Assembly (NCBI GenBank): GCA_030038035.1
Contig: JASHPP010000455.1
Span: 1 to 14,658, forward strand
DNA: 14,658 nt
Direction: 5' to 3'
DNA from: Trebonia sp.
Lineage (GTDB): Bacteria > Actinomycetota > Actinomycetes > Streptosporangiales > Streptosporangiaceae
The stretch's first letter is position 1. Each line of letters starts with the position of its first letter. The notes under the pieces were generated by a model that had not been told where the DNA came from, did not search any database, and saw only the letters and a list, made by a program, of their open reading frames with translations. Of this stretch, positions 1 to 7,154 are shown in pieces. The position numbers were made by a program, and so were the translations under genes.

Positions 1-147
1 ACCTTCGTGGCGATCTACTTTCTTGCCACAGGAATCCTGGGCCTTGAGCTACTCGGCGTGGCCGGCTGGGTGTCCGATGTGTTCTATGGCGCGACGCTCG
101 TCGTCGCGGTAACGGTCGCCACGCTCCTGCATCGACGACTTATCTAA
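1..147 (+). CDS. C-terminal end of an ABC sugar-type permease (partial)
   Basis: The frame is open from base 1 and stops at TAA 145-147, giving the last 48 residues of a protein whose start lies outside the window. The piece is strongly hydrophobic: a membrane segment covers roughly residues 2-20, a short amphipathic stretch with Gly-Val-Ala-Gly-Trp follows, then a second membrane segment (about 29-43) and a short basic cytoplasmic tail (His-Arg-Arg). This is how RbsC/BPD_transp_2 permeases of ribose-type ABC importers usually end. The call rests as much on context, since a periplasmic-binding-protein-family lipoprotein and a two-domain sugar ATPase follow on the same strand. The transported substrate cannot be told from this fragment. 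Slightly lower GC than the genes downstream is visible but the sample is short. Confidence 0.75.
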   Translation, partial: TFVAIYFLATGILGLELLGVAGWVSDVFYGATLVVAVTVATLLHRRLI

Positions 148-158
148 GCGGCCACCCG

Positions 159-174
159 CAGGGCCGGCGCCCTG
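159..174 (+). promoter_or_regulatory. Intercistronic hairpin between permease and binding-protein genes
   Basis: CAGGGC (159-164) and GCCCTG (169-174) are perfect reverse complements around a 4-base CGGC loop, 11 bases after the permease stop. No T run follows, so it is not a classical intrinsic terminator. In ABC operons such stems often protect or attenuate the mRNA so that binding protein is made in excess over permease; that role is inferred here. Confidence 0.4.
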
Positions 175-248
175 GCGATCGCAATGGGCGGTCACATGCG
201 GTCAATTCTGAGTTATCAATCCCGAGAAAAGCCTACGAAGGTAAAAAT

Positions 249-259
249 AGGAGGAGGGG
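249..259 (+). promoter_or_regulatory. Very strong ribosome binding site setting the binding-protein start
   Basis: An AGGAGGAGGGG stretch matches the anti-Shine-Dalgarno sequence twice over. Its GGAGG core (250-254) sits 7 bases before GTG 262. No comparable site precedes the upstream in-frame ATGs at 184 and 196, so this site decides the start of the lipoprotein. Confidence 0.75.
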
Positions 260-261
260 TC

Positions 262-1500
262 GTGCAGCGCTATAACGAAATATCAGGCACGCGGCCGGCA
301 TCGAGAGCCGCGGTCAGGACCATGACGGCCGTCGCGATGCTCGCCGCGACGACGCTGGCGGCGGCGGCGTGCTCGTCGAGTTCGTCGTCCTCGGTCAGCA
401 CAGCGACCACGCCGACGACGACCACGCCGACGACGAGCGCGACCCCGACGAGCACCACCCCGGCGGGGGTGGCGTACGCCGAGCAGCAGATCGCTGCCGC
501 CATGGCGGAGCCTTCCGCGCCCGTGCCCACGACGCCGATCACGGACCTGTCCAAGCTGCGCGGCAAGACGATCTACTACATCCCGATCAGCTCCGACGTG
601 CCGGCGTTCGCGATCACCGCCGCGGCGATGAAGACCGCCCTGGCGACCGTCGGCGTCAAACTCAACGTGTGCAGCGGCAACTTCAACCCGTCGCAGTTCG
701 TCTCCTGCGTCAACCAGGCGACAGGCGCGGGCGCCGCCGCGATCGTGACGGACGCGATCCCGTTCCAGCTGACCGCGAGCGCGCTCAAGGCGGCCAGCGC
801 CAAGGGGATCGGGGTGGTCGTGACGGACCAGAACGTGACCGCGGGCCGGCCGACCGGGCCGAACATCGCCTACATCTCGGGCAACAACCAGCAGTACCAG
901 ATCGCCCAGGACTGGATCATCGCGAACTCGGACGGCAAGGCCGACGTTCTCGAGCTCGAGGCGACCGACTCGCCGACGTCTGCGGCGGCGACCGCGCAGT
1001 ACGCGCTGCCCGAGATCACGCAGTACTGCCCCGGCTGCAAGACGACGCTGCTGAAGTTCTCCTCCTCCAACGAGCAGGACCTTCCGTCGATGATCAGCGC
1101 GGCCCTGCTCAAGAACCCGGACATCGACTACATATCCCCGCAGTACGACCAGTACGTCTCGTACGTCATCCAGGGAATCCAGCAGGCGTCCGCGACGTCC
1201 CGCGTCCAGATGGCGGCGAGCGCCGCGGCGCTGTCCGGCCTGCAGGACGTGGCCTCGTCGAGCTCGACGGTGAAGGCGGAGGTCGCCGACAACCAGGTGT
1301 ACAACGGGTGGATCGACGCCGACGAGGCGATGCGGATGGCACTGGGCGAGGCGGCGGTGACTTACTCGATCCCGATCCGGCTGTTCACGTCGGCGAACAT
1401 CGGCAGCATCCAGCTCACCAACGCCGCCCTCGCCTCGGGTGCCTGGTTCGGCTCGACCAGCTACCAGCAGCAGTTCGAGACCCTGTGGGGCGTCAAGTGA
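262..1500 (+). CDS. Sugar-type ABC transporter substrate-binding lipoprotein
   Basis: Extracytoplasmic ligand-capture subunit of the importer whose permease ends just upstream and whose ATPase follows. From GTG 262 the protein is 412 residues. It has a basic N-terminus, a hydrophobic signal core (about residues 21-36) and a lipoprotein cysteine at C37 preceded by Ala-Ala-Ala, an acceptable though not ideal lipobox. A Ser/Thr/Pro-rich linker runs to about residue 68. From about residue 100 it resembles the periplasmic-binding-protein type 1 fold of the RbsB class (Peripla_BP_4), with alternating beta strands and helices ending at the stop. Four cysteines (C137, C149, and C256/C259 as a CPGC motif) are unusual for the family and could form disulfides outside the cell. 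In-frame ATGs at 184 and 196 would add a tail with no signal-peptide logic. The ligand is unknown: RbsB-like proteins bind pentoses, polyols, autoinducer-2, purine nucleosides and aromatic compounds. Confidence 0.88.
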   Translation: MQRYNEISGTRPASRAAVRTMTAVAMLAATTLAAAACSSSSSSSVSTATTPTTTTPTTSATPTSTTPAGVAYAEQQIAAAMAEPSAPVPTTPITDLSKLRGKTIYYIPISSDVPAFAITAAAMKTALATVGVKLNVCSGNFNPSQFVSCVNQATGAGAAAIVTDAIPFQLTASALKAASAKGIGVVVTDQNVTAGRPTGPNIAYISGNNQQYQIAQDWIIANSDGKADVLELEATDSPTSAAATAQYALPEITQYCPGCKTTLLKFSSSNEQDLPSMISAALLKNPDIDYISPQYDQYVSYVIQGIQQASATSRVQMAASAAALSGLQDVASSSSTVKAEVADNQVYNGWIDADEAMRMALGEAAVTYSIPIRLFTSANIGSIQLTNAALASGAWFGSTSYQQQFETLWGVK

Positions 1501-1507
1501 GCGTGCG

Positions 1508-3121
1508 ATGAGCTTTGCGAGCCTCCCGCACTCGCATCTGCGGGACGGAGCCGGAGCGCCGCCTGCGGCGGCGCTCCGGCTCCGCGCGACCGGGGTATCG
1601 AAGACGTTCCGGGCGACGCGGGCGCTGACCGACGTCGGCCTCGACCTGCGGCCGGGAGAGCTGCACGGGCTCGTCGGGCAGAACGGCTCGGGCAAGTCGA
1701 CGCTGATGAAGATCCTGAGCGGCTACCACGCGCCGGATCCCGGCGCGCGGCTCGAGGTGGACGGGCGCGAGGTGCGGCTGCCGCTGCGCGTGTCCGAGCT
1801 CCAGCGGCACGGGATCGCGGTCGTGCACCAGAGCCTTGGCCTGATCCCGGAGTTCAGCGTCCTTGAGAACATGCGGATGGGCCGGCTGGGCGCCGCGCGG
1901 TGGACCCGCCGCATCCGCTGGTCATACGAGCGCCAGCAGGCGGCGGCGGTCTTCGAGCGGCTGGGGCAGACGATCGACCTGCGCCGCCCGGTCCGCGAGC
2001 TGTCGGCGGAACACCGCGCCACGGTGGGCATCGCGCGGGCACTGCAGGACTACGAACCCGGCCAGGGGGTGATCCTGCTCGACGAGGCGACGCGCGCGCT
2101 GACACGCCGCACGCTGCAGCACTTCTACGAGCTGCTGCGCGCCGTCATCGACGAGGGCGCCGCCGCGGTCCTCGTCAGCCATCGCATCGAAGAGGTGCTC
2201 GAGGTCTGCGACCGCATCACCGTGCTGCGCGACGGGCGCGTGGTGGCGGCGGGCGTGCCCGCCGCCGAACTCGACGAGGCGGGCCTGGCGCGCCTGCTGC
2301 TCGGCTACGAGCAGGGCGCCCACACGCCGCGCCAGCGTCCGGCGGCCGCTGCCTGCGTGGCCGAGATCAGGCGGCTGTCAGGCAAGGTCGTCAGGGACCT
2401 GACCGTCAGCATCGGGCACGGGGAGATCGTGGGCATCACGGGGCTGGCGGGCGGCGGGTTCGAGGAGGTCCCCTACCTCGTCGGCGGCGCGCTCCCGGCA
2501 CGCAGCGGCGAGATCAGCGTCGGCGGCCAGCCGATCAGCCTCGGCCGCGGGCGGCGCGTCTCGATCGGGCGCCTGATCGCCGCGGGCGTCTTCCTCGTCC
2601 CGGAAAAGCGCGACGAGGAGGGGCTTGCCCTGGAGATGAGCATGCTCCACAACATGACCCTGCCGCGGGTCGGCGAGAACGGCGCGCCGTGGTCGATCGG
2701 CTGGTCGTGGCAGGAGCGCGAGGCCGACGACATGATCAGGCAGCTCGGCATCACGCCCGCGAACCCCAGGGCGCTGATGTCGACCTTCAGCGGCGGCAAC
2801 CAGCAGAAGGTGCTGCTCGCCAAGTGGCTGGCGGGCGGGCCGCGGCTGCTCCTGCTGCACGAGCCGACCCAGGGGGTCGACGTCGGCGCGCGGCGGGACA
2901 TCATCAGCGTCCTGCGCGCCGAGGCGGAGCGCGGCTGCGGGATCCTGGTGTCCACCACGGACGTGGGGGACCTCGCCGCGATGTGCGACCGGGTGCTGAT
3001 CCTGCGGGACGGACGGGTGACGGAGGAACTCACCGGGGCGTTCGACCAGGAGGAGATCGTGGCCGCGACGTTCCGCTCCGGGGGGCCGGCCGGCGGCGCC
3101 CGCGGCACCCGAGGTGACTGA
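1508..3121 (+). CDS. Two-domain (RbsA-type) ABC transporter ATP-binding protein
   Basis: Cytoplasmic ATPase that powers the importer, 537 residues from ATG 1508, seven bases after the binding-protein stop. I prefer ATG 1508 because a longer reading would run into the preceding gene. Domain 1 has Walker A GQNGSGKST (57-65), a Q-loop (Q108), Walker B ILLDEA (189-194) and an H-loop (H225). Its ABC signature is degenerate: LSAEHR (165-170) instead of LSxGxxQ. Domain 2 begins near residue 285 and, as usual for this family, lacks a functional Walker A (GLAGGGFEE, 312-320), but it has a good signature (FSGGNQQK, 427-434). Its Walker B reads LLLLHEPT (447-454), with His451 where Asp is expected and Glu452 kept. 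Size fits RbsA/MglA/XylG (about 500 residues) with a slightly long tail. Family and role are clear; substrate is not. Confidence 0.9.
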   Translation: MSFASLPHSHLRDGAGAPPAAALRLRATGVSKTFRATRALTDVGLDLRPGELHGLVGQNGSGKSTLMKILSGYHAPDPGARLEVDGREVRLPLRVSELQRHGIAVVHQSLGLIPEFSVLENMRMGRLGAARWTRRIRWSYERQQAAAVFERLGQTIDLRRPVRELSAEHRATVGIARALQDYEPGQGVILLDEATRALTRRTLQHFYELLRAVIDEGAAAVLVSHRIEEVLEVCDRITVLRDGRVVAAGVPAAELDEAGLARLLLGYEQGAHTPRQRPAAAACVAEIRRLSGKVVRDLTVSIGHGEIVGITGLAGGGFEEVPYLVGGALPARSGEISVGGQPISLGRGRRVSIGRLIAAGVFLVPEKRDEEGLALEMSMLHNMTLPRVGENGAPWSIGWSWQEREADDMIRQLGITPANPRALMSTFSGGNQQKVLLAKWLAGGPRLLLLHEPTQGVDVGARRDIISVLRAEAERGCGILVSTTDVGDLAAMCDRVLILRDGRVTEELTGAFDQEEIVAATFRSGGPAGGARGTRGD

Positions 3122-3122
3122 C

Positions 3123-3919
3123 GTGGCGAAGCTGCAGGTGCTGGTCGTCGACTGGCGCTGCGAGTGGTACGCCGCGTCACTGCGCGGCGCGTTCCCCGGC
3201 GTGGAGATCGCCGCGGCCCGGTCGTTTCCCGACGCGGGCCCGCAGCTGGCCCGGGCCCAGGTCCTGGCGACCATGGGGGTTGCGCTGCCCGGCCTGCACT
3301 TCACGGCCGGCGTCGCCGCCCAGATGCCGCGGCTGGCCTGGGTGCAATGCCTGATCAGCGGCCACGAGCACGTCAAGGCGGCGCTGGCCGGGGCCGCGCG
3401 GGACGACGTGCTCGTCACCACGGTCGCGGGCATCCACGGGCCGCAGATGTCGGAGATGGCGCTGCTGCACATGCTCGCCCTCGCGCGCGGCATGCCGGCG
3501 ATGCTCCGCAACCAGGCGGCGGGCAGCTGGGAGCGCGTGCCGCAGCGCATCCTGCAGTCCAGGACCGTCGGCATCGTCGGCATGGGGGCGGTCGGCACTC
3601 ACCTGGCCGGGGTCTGCAAGGCGTTGCGATGAAGCCGACGGCGTACCTGGTCAACCTCGGGCGCGGCCCCGTCGTGGACGAAGACGCCCTGATCGAGGCT
3701 CTGCGGGCAGGCACGATCGCGGGAGCGGGCCTCGACGTGTTCGCCGTCGAGCCGCTGCCTGCGGACAGCCCGCTGTGGCAGCTGGCGAACGTGATCGTGA
3801 CGCCGCACGCCGGCGGGCACCACGACCTGTACGCGGAGCAGACAATGGCGGTGCTCGAGCCGAACCTGCGCGCGTTCATCGAGGGCCGCCGCGACGAGAT
3901 CGTCAACGTCGTCTCATGA
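3123..3919 (+). pseudogene. D-2-hydroxyacid dehydrogenase gene with an internal, frame-shifting deletion
   Basis: The first half (frame of GTG 3123; GAGGTG at 3111-3116 lies 6 bases upstream) gives about 169 residues: an N-terminal catalytic-domain part, then the start of the NAD-binding domain with the dinucleotide motif GMGAVG (153-158), ending in Cys-Lys-Ala-Leu-Arg at TGA 3630-3632. The second half lies in the next frame from ATG 3629, overlapping that stop as ATGA. It contains the family's late motifs: NLGRG (catalytic Arg), DVFAVEP (catalytic Glu), TPHAGGH (catalytic His), ending at TGA 3917-3919. In intact D-2-hydroxyacid/phosphoglycerate dehydrogenases about 60 residues separate these parts, holding the acidic residue that binds the adenine ribose of NAD. 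Those residues are absent here, so the loss is a deletion, not a single-base slip. As encoded it should be inactive. An alternative GTG at 3114 overlaps the ATPase gene. Confidence 0.75.
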
Positions 3920-3965
3920 GGCATGCCCCGGGCGCAAGTCACCGACCAGAGAGGGAATCCCAGTC

Positions 3966-5198
3966 ATGACCACCCACCCCGCTGACCTGCTCTCCGCACA
4001 TCCGGCGACCCCGATCTCCGAGCGGCTCAACACGCCGGTCTCGACCGCGGAACTCCAGCGGCGCTGGGCGGCCGTGCGCGAGGCGATGGCCGGGGAGGGC
4101 ATTGACGTGCTCCTCGTGCAGAACAACTCCGAGTCGGCCGGCGGATACGTCCGGTGGCTCACCGACATGCCGGCCGGCTATTACCCGACGACGGTCATCT
4201 TCCCGCGCGAGTCGGCCATGACCGTGATCGCGCACGGAGTCCTCGGCGAGATCCGCGACCTTGACGGCGGGACCGACGGCGTGTGGCGCGGCGTCGGGCG
4301 CCTGGTGTCCACCGCCAGCTTCCCTTCCGCGCCCTACACGCGCGAGTACGACGCCGAGTTCGCCCTTGAGGCGCTCAAGCCGTTCGCGCGCGGCACGGTC
4401 GGGCTGATCGGCACGTACCAGATGTCGTTCGCGTTCGGCGAGCGCGTCAGGCGCGGGCTGCCGGACGCGCGCCTCGTCGAGTCATCGGACCTCGTCGACC
4501 AGATCAAGACCATCAAGTCCCCGGAGGAGCAGGAGCTAATCCGCGCCACCGCCGCGCTCCAGGACGAGGTGATGGAGGCGGCGCTCGCGGCCGTTGAGCC
4601 GGGGAAGAAGGAGAGCGACATCGCGGCGGTCGCGCGGCGGCGTGCGCAGGAACTCGGCAGCGAGGCCGGGATCTACCTGGCCGGCGCGGCGCCGTTCGGC
4701 ACGCCGGCCCCGACCAAGCCGCGGCACCAGCAGAACCGGGTGCTCCAGCGCAAAGACGTGTTCGCGCTGCTCGTCGAGGTCGACGGCCCGGGCGGCATGT
4801 ACACGGAGATCGGCCGGACGTGCACGCTCGGGCCCGTTCCGCAGCAGGTCAAGGAGGAGTTCGAGATGACGCTGGCGGCGCGGCGGTACACGCTCGGGCT
4901 GCTCAAGCCCGGTAACCGCGCCGCGGACATCTTCGCTGCGTACAACGAGTTCATGCGCTCGCACGGCCGACCGCCTGAGCGGCGCATTCACTGCCACGCC
5001 CAGGGCTATGACCTCGTCGAGCGCCCGTTCATCCGCTTCGACGAGACGATGACGATCAGCGAGAACATGAACTTCGCCTGTCACCCGAAGTACGTGTTCA
5101 ACGGGATGTTCTCCTGGGTCTGCGACAACTACCTGATCGGCCCGGACGGCCCGGGAGAGCGGCTGCACACGTTCCCCGAGGCGATCGCCGAACGGTAG
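3966..5198 (+). CDS. M24-family 'pita-bread' protein (creatinase / Xaa-Pro peptidase-like)
   Basis: A 410-residue protein starting at ATG 3966 behind GAGGGA (3951-3956). Residues about 26-170 form the N-terminal creatinase-like domain. Residues about 180-405 form the M24 catalytic domain, opening with the usual helix that begins IKTIKSPEEQE. Aligned by eye to E. coli PepP, the five dinuclear-metal ligands are not kept: the first Asp falls near V270/E271/D273, the second is E281 (YTEIGRT), the His is kept as H344 (CHAQGYD), the first late Glu is H373 (FACHP) and the last is C386 (VCDNY). The auxiliary His of the HE motif is V351. A normal Mn/Co-dependent aminopeptidase is therefore unlikely. 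Creatinase and ectoine hydrolase relatives show the fold can hydrolyse small C-N substrates with altered sites. Position after an importer suggests a cytoplasmic enzyme acting on the imported compound. Confidence 0.8.
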   Translation: MTTHPADLLSAHPATPISERLNTPVSTAELQRRWAAVREAMAGEGIDVLLVQNNSESAGGYVRWLTDMPAGYYPTTVIFPRESAMTVIAHGVLGEIRDLDGGTDGVWRGVGRLVSTASFPSAPYTREYDAEFALEALKPFARGTVGLIGTYQMSFAFGERVRRGLPDARLVESSDLVDQIKTIKSPEEQELIRATAALQDEVMEAALAAVEPGKKESDIAAVARRRAQELGSEAGIYLAGAAPFGTPAPTKPRHQQNRVLQRKDVFALLVEVDGPGGMYTEIGRTCTLGPVPQQVKEEFEMTLAARRYTLGLLKPGNRAADIFAAYNEFMRSHGRPPERRIHCHAQGYDLVERPFIRFDETMTISENMNFACHPKYVFNGMFSWVCDNYLIGPDGPGERLHTFPEAIAER

Positions 5199-5223
5199 CG
5201 GCCGCGCGCCGTAAACCCGTACC

Positions 5224-5242
5224 CCCGGGGCTACCCCTCGGG
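5224..5242. terminator. GC-rich stem between convergent genes (possible terminator)
   Basis: Between the converging M24 and MetE-like genes, CCCG (5224-5227) can pair with CGGG (5239-5242) and GGG (5228-5230) with CCC (5234-5236) around a CTA loop, leaving a small bulge. The stem overlaps the last codons of the leftward gene and has no T run on either strand. A terminator role is inferred only from its position. Confidence 0.3.
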
Positions 5243-6292
5243 TCCCCAGCCGATGATCGCCGCGTCGGCGACGATCCGCAGCTTCTTGAACTGCTCGCGC
5301 TCGGTAAGCCGCGGACCGCCCATCGACGGGGCGGCGAAGCCGCAGCGCGGGCTCACCGCGAGGTCGTCGATGTCGATCAGCGCGGCGGCCTCGTCGATCC
5401 GCGCCACCAGCTCGTCGACATCGCCCTGCTGCGTCTGGGGGCCCACCATGCCGAGGACGACGACCTTCCCCTGCGGCACGTAGCGCAGCGGCGCGAAGCT
5501 GCCCGCGCGCCAGTCGTCGTATTCCACCAGGAAGCGGTCGACGGGGAGCGAGCCGAGCAGACGTTCGGCGACCGCGGCGTCGCCGCCGCCGGTGAGCCAG
5601 CGGCCCGGGTCGTCTCCCCCGCACAGGTGGATGCCCACCGATGCCCCGTCCGGCCGCTTGACGCCTGCCACGGCCGCCGTGTCGGCCGCGAGCATCCGCT
5701 CGAACGCGCCGGCTCTCTCGCGGCCGTTTCCGGCGGCGTGCGCGCCGGAGTTCAGGAACCCCGTGTAGCCGGGGTTGTCGAGCTGCACGTACATGACGCC
5801 CTCGGCGAAGAGGGCCTCGATCTCCGCCCTTGTCCACGCCGCGAGCTGCGCGCCGAGTTCCTCGCGCGAGCGGTAGGCGAGATCGGTCACGCCGTCCCGC
5901 CAGCAGCGCTCCGCGACGAAGCCCGGCGCGACGAGCGTCACCTTGAGATGGCCTCTGGTCACCGTCCGCAGGAAGGCGGCGTCGCCCTCGGTCATCCGCC
6001 GCAGCTGCCGCAGCCGGCCGGTGACCGCCGGAGTCTGCCCGGGCGTGAAGCCGTCGAAGGCGTCGACGACGCAGGACCAGAAGTCGCGCCGCCGGAACTC
6101 CCCGTCGGTGAAGAGGTCAAGGCCCGCTTCCTTCTGCGTCTTCACGGCGGCCGCGATCGCCTCGTTCTGCGCGTGCCGCAGTTCCGCGGAACCGATCGTC
6201 CCGGCCGCGGCCTGCCGTTGCGCGTCGAGCAGCGCCGGCGGCCGCAGCAGACCGCCGACGTGGTCCCCGTGAAACTTGTAGGAATATGCCAT
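5231..6292 (-). CDS. MetE-like (cobalamin-independent methionine synthase C-terminal domain) zinc methyl/alkyl-transferase
   Basis: A 353-residue single-barrel protein of the UROD/MetE superfamily, starting at the ATG whose first base is 6292, directly behind GGGAGGCGGGC on the minus strand. It corresponds to only the C-terminal catalytic half of full MetE (about 750 residues) and has no folate-binding N-terminal barrel. The zinc site is visible: H222 and C224 in IHLCGGD, probably E257 in FLVEYDD, and C317 in SPRCGFA, matching His641, Cys643, Glu665 and Cys726 of E. coli MetE. Such stand-alone proteins activate a thiol on zinc for alkyl transfer; relatives include archaeal core MetE and epoxyalkane:coenzyme M transferase. 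The thiol and donor here are unknown. It lies 16 bases downstream of the alpha/beta hydrolase gene on the same strand, so the two are probably co-transcribed from the 7092-7237 region. In-frame upstream codons to 6469 run inside that hydrolase gene and are not used. Confidence 0.82.
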   Translation of the reverse strand: MAYSYKFHGDHVGGLLRPPALLDAQRQAAAGTIGSAELRHAQNEAIAAAVKTQKEAGLDLFTDGEFRRRDFWSCVVDAFDGFTPGQTPAVTGRLRQLRRMTEGDAAFLRTVTRGHLKVTLVAPGFVAERCWRDGVTDLAYRSREELGAQLAAWTRAEIEALFAEGVMYVQLDNPGYTGFLNSGAHAAGNGRERAGAFERMLAADTAAVAGVKRPDGASVGIHLCGGDDPGRWLTGGGDAAVAERLLGSLPVDRFLVEYDDWRAGSFAPLRYVPQGKVVVLGMVGPQTQQGDVDELVARIDEAAALIDIDDLAVSPRCGFAAPSMGGPRLTEREQFKKLRIVADAAIIGWGPEG

Positions 6293-6308
6293 GCCCGCCT
6301 CCCGGGAC

Positions 6309-7091
6309 TCAGCTGTGGTAGATCGCCTGCAGGATGCGATCGAGGGCGGCGTTGAAGGTGGCCGGCTGCTCCCAGTACATCGAGTGGGGTGCGCCAGCCA
6401 CCGCCTCGAACCTCGCCTCGGGAAGAAGCTCCGCCAGGCGCTTATACGTCGCGGGCCGCACGACAGCATCGTCCTCCCCGGCGAGGAACCAGACCTGGAC
6501 CCCGGCCCCGATCGCGCCCTTGACCTGCTCGACCGTCACCGAGCGAGTCCATACGTTGCGCAGATTGGGCAGCCGGGCGGCGTTGAAGGTCCCCATTTGC
6601 TGGAAGAGGAAGACCTTGTCCGGTGCCGACTCCTGCACTCGCTTGCTCATCAGCCGGTCGACGACCGGGAGTTTCTCCGCCTCAGCGCGGTCGGCCAGCA
6701 CCATGGGCGTCAGCTCGTCGTGCCCGATGCCGCCGACCGAATGGGCGAGCACGACGCCGGCTACCCGTTCCGGGCAGGTCACCGCCAAGGCCAGCGAGGG
6801 CGCGGCGCCGAGCGACTGGCCGACGAGGACGGCCCGCTCGACCCCTGCCGCGTCGAGGACGGCGCGAATGCAGGACGGAAATTCGCGTGTGTCGTACTCG
6901 TCGCGATCGGAATCCGAATTACCGAAGCCGGGAAAGTCAAAGGTAATCACCGAGTACCTGTCGCGGAAATACGGAACCTGTTGCCACCAGATCGCGTGAT
7001 GGCCACCTGAACCGTGCGCGAGCACGACGGCGGGACCGGCTCCGTGGATTTCGTAGTAGACCCCGATTCCATCGGCGATGGCAATGCTCAT
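6309..7091 (-). CDS. Alpha/beta hydrolase
   Basis: A 260-residue cytoplasmic alpha/beta-hydrolase-fold enzyme with no signal peptide. The oxyanion motif AHGSGG spans 25-30, the nucleophile elbow GQSLG puts Ser93 at the active site, the acid is probably D208 in GEDDAV, and the base is H236 in GAPHSMYW. The full triad is present, so activity is expected. Length and layout suit the MhpC/lactonase/haloperoxidase-like branch that cleaves esters, lactones or ring-cleavage C-C bonds; the cap region (about 120-195) is too variable to name a substrate. I use ATG 7091, with AAGGCGGG about 5 bases upstream; the in-frame GTG at 7097 would leave almost no spacer. It is the first gene of a leftward pair and faces the VOC gene across a shared promoter region. 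Its first third is visibly less GC-rich than its neighbours. Confidence 0.88.
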   Translation of the reverse strand: MSIAIADGIGVYYEIHGAGPAVVLAHGSGGHHAIWWQQVPYFRDRYSVITFDFPGFGNSDSDRDEYDTREFPSCIRAVLDAAGVERAVLVGQSLGAAPSLALAVTCPERVAGVVLAHSVGGIGHDELTPMVLADRAEAEKLPVVDRLMSKRVQESAPDKVFLFQQMGTFNAARLPNLRNVWTRSVTVEQVKGAIGAGVQVWFLAGEDDAVVRPATYKRLAELLPEARFEAVAGAPHSMYWEQPATFNAALDRILQAIYHS

Positions 7092-7154
7092 GGTCACCCG
7101 CCTTCCCGGGAACTGCGACGATGCTACTGAACGCGGCGGCGATCCTCGCGAAAG

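Noticed and set aside
184..261. ATG 184 or ATG 196 as the lipoprotein start
   Set aside because: Neither has a ribosome site and both would place a long polar tail ahead of the signal peptide; GTG 262 has the double Shine-Dalgarno.
361..480. Triplet-like GACGAC/CACGCC repeats as a true tandem repeat
   Set aside because: They encode the Ser/Thr/Pro linker of the lipoprotein and are irregular; this is codon-level low complexity.
283..1695. A 470-codon open frame on the minus strand across the binding-protein gene
   Set aside because: Its product is extremely Arg-rich with no recognisable motif, and the plus strand encodes a clear lipoprotein and the start of an ATPase there. It is a by-product of GC-rich codon use.
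1900..3117. A 405-codon plus-strand frame inside the ATPase gene
   Set aside because: Low-complexity Arg/Gly/Ala product; the other frame carries Walker and signature motifs throughout.
2378..3598. A 406-codon minus-strand open frame across the ATPase and dehydrogenase pseudogene
   Set aside because: No domain signatures, and it spans two unrelated plus-strand coding regions.
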